Below, one piece after another: positions 13,086 through 18,424 of a stretch of DNA of 18,424 bases; the stretch's first letter is position 1; each line of letters opens with the position of its first letter. The stretch comes from WHTI01 sp046715095. Lineage in GTDB: Bacteria; Actinomycetota; CADDZG01; WHSQ01. A program made the position numbers and the translations under genes. The DNA is taken from NCBI GenBank assembly GCA_046715095.1, contig JBKJZQ010000069.1, forward strand, positions 1 through 18,424, read 5' to 3'. The notes under the pieces were generated by a model. It had not been told where the DNA came from and made no database searches. It saw nothing but the letters and a program-made list of their open reading frames with translations.

Positions 13086-14465
13086 ATGGTCGACGACCAC
13101 GGCAGTGAAGTACTCGGGGAGCGGCTCAGGGCGCTGCCATCGGTCGACCGGCTGCTCGCCGGGCTGAGCGACCTCCCCCACCTGGTCGCCCGCGACGTTG
13201 CTCGTTCGGCACTCGATCGCGCGCGAGCACGCATCCGAGCCGGCGGACAGATAACCGAGGGCGGAGTGGCGGAGATCGCTCGCCGGCTCGCCGACGAACA
13301 CTCACTCAGGCTCATGACTCCGGTGATCAACGCGACTGGAGTCATGATCCACACGAACCTGGGGCGCGTCCCGTTGGGAGAATCTCAACTGGACGCGGTT
13401 CGCAAGGTGGCGAGCGGATACTCGAACCTCGAGTTCGATCTCATCGGAGGACGTCGCGGCGATCGCTACGCTCACGCGAGCAGAACCATCGCGGCCCTCA
13501 CCGGCGCAGAGTCGGCCGTCGTGGTCAACAACAACGCCGCGGCGGTACTGGTGACGTTGGCCGCCCTGTGTGACGCCAAAGAGGTGCTCGTGAGCCGGGG
13601 CGAGCTGATCGAGATCGGAGGCGAGTTCCGTATCCCCGACGTCATGGGTTCCTCCGGCGCCCGCATGATCGAGGTTGGAACCACCAACCGGACCCACCTC
13701 TCCGACTACGAACGGGCGATAACCCCGGCGAGCGCGGCGATCCTCAAGGTTCATCAGTCCAACTACCGCGTCGTCGGATTCACTGGTGCCGTTTCCGCCA
13801 GGGATCTGGCGCGACTCGGACGGGGGCGCGGGGTGCTCCTGATCTACGACATGGGATCGGGATCGATCGAGAACGCCCAAGAAGGATGGACGGCCGGCGA
13901 GCCAAAGGTCTCTCATGCGATCGAAGACGGTGCCGACATCGTGACCTTCTCTGGAGACAAGCTCCTGGGCGGACCACAGGCCGGGATCATCGCCGGTCGC
14001 AAAGACCTGATCGATCGCATCGCACGGCATCCCCTGATGCGCGCCGTTCGTCCCGGCAAGATGTCACTCGCCGCGCTCGAGGCGACGCTCACGCTCCATC
14101 TCGAAGGCCGAAGGAATGAGCTTCCGCTCTGGCGTATGGCGTCAGAGACGGCCGAGCGCCTCGAGGAACGAGCGACCTCGTTGGCCTCGCTCCTGTCCGG
14201 ACGCTTGAACGATGCCAAGGTGGAGGCTCGCCTCGTCGCGGCCGTCGCCGGTGGTGGAACGTTGCCGGACACCGAGCTTGCCTCGTGGGCCATCGCGGTG
14301 ACGCATCCCGAGATCGGTGCGGCCGAGATCCAGCGCGCGCTCAGGATGCGCTCCCGTCCGGTCGTGGGCCGGATCGAAGACGACGTCGTTCTTCTCGATC
14401 TCAGGACGGTCGCGCCGGAGGACGAAGCGGTCGTGGCGGAGGCCCTTGCAGAGATCCTGAGCTAA
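13086..14465 (+). CDS. selA: L-seryl-tRNA(Sec) selenium transferase
   Basis: A 459-residue PLP enzyme of the SelA family, which converts seryl-tRNA(Sec) to selenocysteinyl-tRNA(Sec) with selenophosphate. Typical segments in order are VINATGVMIHTNLGRVPLG, SGYSNLEFDLIGGRRGDRY, AVVVNNNAAAVLVTLAAL, LVSRGELIEIGGEFRIPDVM, VGTTNRTHLSDYERAI, VHQSNYRVVGFTGAV, and the PLP-lysine segment FSGDKLLGGPQAGII with K292 (K295 in E. coli). The length is normal and the N-terminal tRNA-binding part (residues 1-75) is present. ATG 13086 lies 4 nt after the response regulator, so the two probably share a transcript. selB, selD and tRNA-Sec are not in the window. A SelA-like paralogue acting on another substrate cannot be excluded, but the active-site match is good. 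Confidence 0.9.
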   Translation: MVDDHGSEVLGERLRALPSVDRLLAGLSDLPHLVARDVARSALDRARARIRAGGQITEGGVAEIARRLADEHSLRLMTPVINATGVMIHTNLGRVPLGESQLDAVRKVASGYSNLEFDLIGGRRGDRYAHASRTIAALTGAESAVVVNNNAAAVLVTLAALCDAKEVLVSRGELIEIGGEFRIPDVMGSSGARMIEVGTTNRTHLSDYERAITPASAAILKVHQSNYRVVGFTGAVSARDLARLGRGRGVLLIYDMGSGSIENAQEGWTAGEPKVSHAIEDGADIVTFSGDKLLGGPQAGIIAGRKDLIDRIARHPLMRAVRPGKMSLAALEATLTLHLEGRRNELPLWRMASETAERLEERATSLASLLSGRLNDAKVEARLVAAVAGGGTLPDTELASWAIAVTHPEIGAAEIQRALRMRSRPVVGRIEDDVVLLDLRTVAPEDEAVVAEALAEILS

Positions 14466-14559
14466 GGGGCGGAGCTCGATCGGCCTCGGTTTCGCGTGGC
14501 TCGCGCCCCCTCGGGACGGGAGATCGGAGGCGTCCGCGTTCTGGGCCCGAAGGCTTGCT

Positions 14560-15750
14560 CTAGCGGTCCTCGCCGGCCAGGGGGTCGCCCCGCACGACGG
14601 TTCCTCCGACGAAGTCGGCGTCGGGAAGCGGCTTCGGAGCGCCGCCCGCCATCTCCTCGACCAGGGAATCGACGACCTTCTGAAGGTCCCTGCCCTCTCT
14701 GAACACCTCACGCTGCCGCGTCGCCGAGGTACCACGCTCGAGGATCGCGCAAACCCCCTGCAGTTCCTCGACGCACCCCAGTCGCTCGGCGGTCGGTTCC
14801 AGACGGCTCACCAGGTCATAGATAGAGCGGCGAAGCGAGAGCAGGTTGCCTTCCTCATCGCGGATGATGTCCGCGTCGAGCCCGTAGCGTGCCGCGCGCC
14901 ACTTGTTCTCGCGGATCGTCCACGCTTGGTGACGGGGAATCTCGAGGCCCTCGTTGTAGCGGTCCGCAAGCCACACGACGAGGGACTGGGACAACGCCAC
15001 GATCGCTTCGAGTTCCGCAAGCGTCGAGATCCCGTCGCAGATCCTGAGCTCGATCGTGCCGAACCCTGGGTGCGGCCGGATGTCCCACCACACCTCACGC
15101 ACCGTGCGGATCGCGCCGGCCCCCACGAGAGTGCGCATGAACCTCTGGAACTGGCCCCAGTTCTCCATCTGGTACGGCAACCCGGCGGTGGGAAGTGATT
15201 CGAAGATCTTCGACCGGACCGACTGGAGTCCGGAGTCACGACCCTGCCAGAACGGACTGGAAGACGAGAGCGCCAGGAAGTGAGGGATGAACGTGGCGAG
15301 GCTATTGCCGACCGCGATGGCCTCCTCGCCCGACTTCACCCCGACATGTGTGTGGACGCCGAAGATCAACAGCCGGCGCGCGGCCCACTGACAGTCCTCG
15401 ATCAGGCGGTGATAACGGGGATCGGGTGACACCGTCTGGTCGCTCCAGGCCGAGAAAGGATGGGTTCCGGAGCACAGCACTCGGTAATCGTGCTTCCCCG
15501 CAACCTCGATCAGTCGCTCAACCTTGTCCTGGAGATCCTTGCGGACCCCGGCCACATCGTTGTGAACGTCGGTGATGACCTCGACACAACACTCGAGCAA
15601 CTCGTGCTTGTACCCGGAGAAACCCTCGAGCTCGGCCAGGATCTTGGTGGCGGCCGTGCCGGTCACCAGCGCGCCCGATCCGTCTACGAGCTGAACCTCG
15701 ATCTCGGCCCCGAGCGTGGGCGATTCGCAGCCCGAGAAAAGGATGTTCAT
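14560..15750 (-). CDS. YbdK-type glutamate-cysteine ligase 2 family (carboxylate-amine ligase)
   Basis: A 396-residue member of the GCS2/YbdK family, ATP-dependent ligases that join a carboxylate to an amine; E. coli YbdK has weak gamma-glutamylcysteine synthetase activity. Visible family parts are TLGAEIEVQLVD (12-23), EVITDV (57-62), VLCSGTHPFS (91-100), LLIFGVHTHVGV (127-138), FLALSSSSPFWQGRDSGLQSVRS, and WWDIRPHPGFGTIELRICDG. The actual substrate is unknown; actinomycetes of this type usually make mycothiol rather than glutathione, so another gamma-glutamyl product is possible. It lies 9 nt downstream of the MFS gene on the same strand, so the pair probably forms an operon, and the ligase product might be the transporter's cargo (inference). 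It converges on selA across 94 nt. Confidence 0.88.
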   Translation of the reverse strand: MNILFSGCESPTLGAEIEVQLVDGSGALVTGTAATKILAELEGFSGYKHELLECCVEVITDVHNDVAGVRKDLQDKVERLIEVAGKHDYRVLCSGTHPFSAWSDQTVSPDPRYHRLIEDCQWAARRLLIFGVHTHVGVKSGEEAIAVGNSLATFIPHFLALSSSSPFWQGRDSGLQSVRSKIFESLPTAGLPYQMENWGQFQRFMRTLVGAGAIRTVREVWWDIRPHPGFGTIELRICDGISTLAELEAIVALSQSLVVWLADRYNEGLEIPRHQAWTIRENKWRAARYGLDADIIRDEEGNLLSLRRSIYDLVSRLEPTAERLGCVEELQGVCAILERGTSATRQREVFREGRDLQKVVDSLVEEMAGGAPKPLPDADFVGGTVVRGDPLAGEDR

Positions 15751-15759
15751 CCGAAGATG

Positions 15760-17172
15760 CTACGTCGAGGATCCCGACCGGAGAACCCGATGGCGCCCGA
15801 CCGCGTAGAGGAGCGCGAATACGATCGCGATGACCCCCGCGGCCAGTACACCCGCTCCGGGTGGGACCGCTACCAAGACGGGGATCAGCGCACCGATCAC
15901 CCAGGCCAGTTGCAGTCCCGACTCGAAGCGAGCGAACGCCCACCCCCGGCCGCCTTCGGGGGTCTCCCGCTGGACCATGGAATCGAACGCGACCTTCGCC
16001 GACCCCGAGGTGATCCCGAACGCAAGGACCAGTCCGGCGGCCGACTGCGTCGAGAACCAGAGGCCCACCACGATGCCTGTAAGTCCGCTGATCATCAGGG
16101 CGAGGGCGAGGATGCCCTCTTCCTTCAGGATCCGCTTGAGCCTGGGAGCGATCAACGCCCCCAGCAGGCCACCACTGGCCGCGGCTCCGACGAGAAGACC
16201 GAGCCCAACCGATCCGGCGGACTCTCTGCGGAACGCGAACGCCAGATGGAAGACGAGGAATCCGACGAGGAACCGGATCGCCGAGAGCGCGACCAGCCCC
16301 TGTCTGATCGATACCGAACGCGCCCTCTGGCGCGCCCCCATCTGCTCCTTGATGTCGAGGCGGCCTCGCACCTTCGGAAGACCGACGGCGGCAACGGCGC
16401 CGACGAGATACACGGCCGCGGTGAGGAGCAACTCGGTCCCAACGCCGGGCCACTTCAGGAGGGCGACCCCGGGCAACCCGACGACCATCCCGGCTATCGC
16501 TCCGATCCGCAACAGCGACGAGTTCGCGTCGACGAGGGTTCGGCCCTCGGGGATCAATTGCGGGAGCGCTGCGCCGCGGACCACCAGAACCGCGCGGCTG
16601 AGGATGAGGATGCCGAAGGCGATCGGGAACAGGAACAGCGAATCGATCCGGGTTGAGAGGAGCCACGCGAGCATCGCGCGACCAAGCGCAGCGATCACCA
16701 TGGTGGCGCGCAGCCGCCCGCGACTCCGATCGAGGAAACGCGCCAGGAATGGAGCCACGATCGCGAACGGAGCCACGGTGAGGGCCAGGTACAGAGCGAC
16801 ACGACCCCTCGCCTCGGCGGTGGGGATCGAGAAGAACAGCGTCCCCGCAAGGGCGATCGCGATGAGGGCATCCCCGGCGGCGCTCGCCGCCTGATAGATC
16901 AGCATGCGGCCGAACTCGGGGGTCTCGGCGTCGTCCTTCAGGCGCCGCACCGCCCGACGGGCCGCGATGCGGGTGAGGGACTCCTCGTCCTCATCGTCGT
17001 CCGGGCCCCCGCGTATCGAACGGGCGCTGCGCTCCGGGTCACGGTGCGAGCCGCGGTCGCTCGGCCCGGTCGCCCACCGGTCGTCCCGGCCGTCCCGGTC
17101 GTCGTCAACGGTCTCCCAGTACCTGGTGGAGTCCCGTGGTCTGCCGAACCTGCGCCTCTTGCTCCCCGCCAC
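15760..17172 (-). CDS. MFS transporter with charged N-terminal extension
   Basis: A 470-residue membrane transporter of the major facilitator type. After residue 90 there are about ten to twelve hydrophobic segments (for example ASAAGDALIAIALAGTLFF, VALYLALTVAPFAIVAPFL, LFLFPIAFGILILS, LLTAAVYLVGAVAAVG, LGLLVGAAASGGLLGALIA, LMISGLTGIVVGLWF, GAGVLAAGVIAIVFALLYAVG). The loop between segments has FLDRSRGRLRATMV, like the MFS cytoplasmic-loop motif. The first 88 residues are unusual: highly charged, Arg/Asp-rich and without hydrophobic runs, probably disordered in the cytoplasm. The substrate is not predictable. The start GTG 17172 has no clear Shine-Dalgarno, and a later start nearer residue 90 (MLIYQ) would remove the extension. 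The gene is divergent from the Zur-controlled zinc genes, and YbdK follows. Confidence 0.82.
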   Translation of the reverse strand: MAGSKRRRFGRPRDSTRYWETVDDDRDGRDDRWATGPSDRGSHRDPERSARSIRGGPDDDEDEESLTRIAARRAVRRLKDDAETPEFGRMLIYQAASAAGDALIAIALAGTLFFSIPTAEARGRVALYLALTVAPFAIVAPFLARFLDRSRGRLRATMVIAALGRAMLAWLLSTRIDSLFLFPIAFGILILSRAVLVVRGAALPQLIPEGRTLVDANSSLLRIGAIAGMVVGLPGVALLKWPGVGTELLLTAAVYLVGAVAAVGLPKVRGRLDIKEQMGARQRARSVSIRQGLVALSAIRFLVGFLVFHLAFAFRRESAGSVGLGLLVGAAASGGLLGALIAPRLKRILKEEGILALALMISGLTGIVVGLWFSTQSAAGLVLAFGITSGSAKVAFDSMVQRETPEGGRGWAFARFESGLQLAWVIGALIPVLVAVPPGAGVLAAGVIAIVFALLYAVGRHRVLRSGSST

Positions 17173-17224
17173 AGGGGAAGAGTAGCGACTCGCACGCCCT
17201 CTCCCGCTCTTCGGTTAACGCATT

Positions 17225-17239
17225 TGAGAATCATTTGCA
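17225..17239. promoter_or_regulatory. Zur box (zinc uptake regulator operator)
   Basis: TGAGAATCATTTGCA on the plus strand; its complement TGCAAATGATTCTCA matches the actinobacterial Zur consensus TGAAAATGATTTTCA at 13 of 15 positions. It lies directly before a possible -10 (TAGCCT, 17242-17247) of a ZnuA-like gene, the expected place for zinc-dependent repression. It may also affect the divergent MFS gene. Confidence 0.8.
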
Positions 17240-17259
17240 TCTAGCCTATGGTCGACCCG

Positions 17260-18120
17260 ATGAGAAGGTTCGTGATCGTCCTCGGGTCGTTCGCCCTGAT
17301 CGCCGCGTCCTGCAGCGGGGGCACCGATACGGGGGCCGGCGAACCGCTCATCGCGGCGTCCTTCTATCCACTGGCGTGGATCGCCGAGGAGATCTCCGGC
17401 GGCGACATCGAGGTCGCCGATCTGACGCCGGCGGGAGTGGAGCCGCACGATCTCGAGCTGTCTCCGTCCCAGGTCGGGATGATCGGAGAGGCCGACCTCG
17501 TGCTCTACATGGGAGGAGGCTTCCAGCCCGCACTCGAAGAGGTCATCGAGCCCGCGGACGCTCCCGCACTCGATGTGCTCGAAGGGATGGACCTCACGGA
17601 GGGCGAGGCGCGCGATCCGCATGTCTGGCTCGATCCGATCAGGCTGTCCGAGATCGTCGAGAGAACCGCGCTCGCGATGTCCGAAGCGTTCCCCGACCGG
17701 GGCGACGAGCTGCTGCAGCGGGCGGATGCCCTCGGAGATCGGCTCCTCGAGTTGGATCGCGATCTCCAAGATGGGCTTGCCGACTGCGATCGCCACGAGA
17801 TCGTCACCAGCCACGCGGCCTTCGGTTACCTCGCCGGGCGCTACGGCCTGGAGCAGATCGCCATCTCCGGGTTCAGCCCCGAAGCCGAACCGTCTCCGGG
17901 ACGGATCGCCGAGGTCATCGATCTCGCCCGGGCCCGCGGCGTCACGACCATCTTCTTCGAGACCCTCGTGTCGCCCGACATCGCGGAGACGATCGCCGGC
18001 GAGATCGGCGTCGAAACGGCGGTCCTCGAGCCCCTCGAAACCGAACCTGATGAAGGCGATTACCTTGATGCCATGGCTCGCAACCTCGAAGCCCTTATGC
18101 GCGCCCTCGGTTGCACGTGA
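17260..18120 (+). CDS. Zinc ABC transporter substrate-binding lipoprotein, ZnuA-like
   Basis: A 286-residue cluster A-I metal-binding protein. It begins with a lipoprotein signal peptide (MRRFVIVLGSFALIAASC, lipid-modified Cys18). Metal ligands are H63 in GVEPHDLEL, H121 in DPHVWLDP, H185 in TSHAAFGYLA and a carboxylate at the position of the usual LDPLG (here LEPLE, E257); three histidines favour zinc over manganese. The His-rich loop common in ZnuA between the first two ligands is absent, replaced by a short acidic segment (LEGMDLTEGEARDP). I prefer ATG 17260 to the in-frame ATG 17248, because the signal peptide begins there and 17248 abuts the putative -10. A Zur box lies just upstream. 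The ATPase gene overlaps its stop (GTGA), giving a translationally coupled operon. Confidence 0.9.
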   Translation: MRRFVIVLGSFALIAASCSGGTDTGAGEPLIAASFYPLAWIAEEISGGDIEVADLTPAGVEPHDLELSPSQVGMIGEADLVLYMGGGFQPALEEVIEPADAPALDVLEGMDLTEGEARDPHVWLDPIRLSEIVERTALAMSEAFPDRGDELLQRADALGDRLLELDRDLQDGLADCDRHEIVTSHAAFGYLAGRYGLEQIAISGFSPEAEPSPGRIAEVIDLARARGVTTIFFETLVSPDIAETIAGEIGVETAVLEPLETEPDEGDYLDAMARNLEALMRALGCT

Positions 18121-18424
18121 GCACTCCCCCGTTCGAGCTTCGCGGAGGAACGATCGCGCTCGGAAAGGTTCCCGTGCTTTCGGGGATCGATCTGACGATC
18201 AACGACGGGGAGTTCCTCGTGATCCTCGGGAGCAATGGATCGGGAAAGACGACTTTGGTCCGCGCGCTGCTCGGTCTCATCCCCCTCACCCAGGGCGAGC
18301 TGACCCTCTTCGGTACGCCGCTTAGAAGATTCCGTGAGTGGTCCCGTGTCGGTTACGTCCCCCAACGTTTCAGCGCTACCGCCGGGGTTCCCGCCAGCGT
18401 CGAGGAGGTCGTGCTGTCCGGGAG
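18117..18424 (+). CDS. Zinc ABC transporter ATP-binding protein (ZnuC-like), N-terminal part
   Basis: About 102 residues of an ABC ATPase, cut by the window end. GTG 18117 overlaps the ZnuA-like stop by 4 nt. The sequence shows a typical start (STPPFELRGG), a strand VLSGIDLTINDGEFLVILG, Walker A GSNGSGKTT, then RALLGLIPLTQGELTLFGTPL and the Q-loop RVGYVPQRF. Signature motif and Walker B lie beyond the edge. Members next to a zinc-binding lipoprotein energise zinc uptake with a membrane permease, which would be expected downstream. Confidence 0.9.
   Translation, partial: MSTPPFELRGGTIALGKVPVLSGIDLTINDGEFLVILGSNGSGKTTLVRALLGLIPLTQGELTLFGTPLRRFREWSRVGYVPQRFSATAGVPASVEEVVLSG

Noticed and set aside
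14466..14559. tRNA-Sec gene in the selA-YbdK spacer
   Set aside because: No TCA anticodon arm or 8-bp acceptor stem; only short G/C-rich segments are seen.
15460..16894. Long plus-strand open frames opposite the YbdK and MFS genes
   Set aside because: They are Arg/Pro/Asp-rich antisense shadows typical of high-GC coding DNA, with no domain pattern.

Overview
The window is a high-GC stretch that reads as a chromosome segment from an actinomycetote. The evidence is a WhiB-family Fe-S regulator, a Zur-type zinc box, a PAC2-family protein, a PimB-like glycosyltransferase and several starts that look leaderless. A SigH-like (sporulation-type) sigma factor and an orphan selA point to a lineage outside the well-studied Mycobacterium/Streptomyces groups, but the species cannot be named from sequence alone. 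Genes are dense, mostly single or in pairs. No tRNA, rRNA, CRISPR array, insertion sequence or prophage was recognised.

Region by region. (1) 1-866: the 3' end of a secreted immune-inhibitor-A-like (M6) protein and a 51-aa DUF4177 protein face each other across a perfect 30-nt palindromic terminator. (2) 1099-2778: a P-type cation ATPase reduced to its two ends by a large internal deletion with a frame change, then a CBS-CBS-BON protein preceded by a near-perfect 22-nt palindrome. (3) 2859-5002: a small Cys-containing putative zinc-ribbon protein, a GC-rich leader of about 280 nt, a SigH-like sigma factor and a PAC2-family protein. (4) 5009-6464: divergent yceI and marR genes sharing a strong candidate operator, then a small charged orphan protein. 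(5) 6612-9426: a standalone HD-GYP phosphodiesterase, a GT4 glycosyltransferase, and a short S30AE/HPF-like protein overlapping a TetR regulator by 4 nt. (6) 9423-12058: a leftward pair of YjbQ-like and polyprenyl diphosphate synthase genes, a divergent spacer with four consecutive inverted repeats, a MetF-like reductase, and a whiB gene whose stop overlaps that of metF. (7) 12419-14465: a NarL/LuxR response regulator directly followed by selA. (8) 14560-17172: a leftward MFS transporter and YbdK-type carboxylate-amine ligase pair. (9) 17225-18424: a Zur box, a ZnuA-like zinc-binding lipoprotein and the start of its ABC ATPase, cut by the window edge.

Main functional themes are regulation and stress response (sigma factor, WhiB, MarR, TetR, response regulator, HPF-like, HD-GYP), envelope and isoprenoid metabolism (PimB-like enzyme, long-chain polyprenyl synthase, YceI) and zinc uptake. 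The most unusual items are the internally deleted ATPase, the palindrome-packed yjbQ-metF spacer, selA without its usual partners, and a recurring arrangement in which a -10-like hexamer lies 6-8 nt before a start codon lacking a Shine-Dalgarno sequence.
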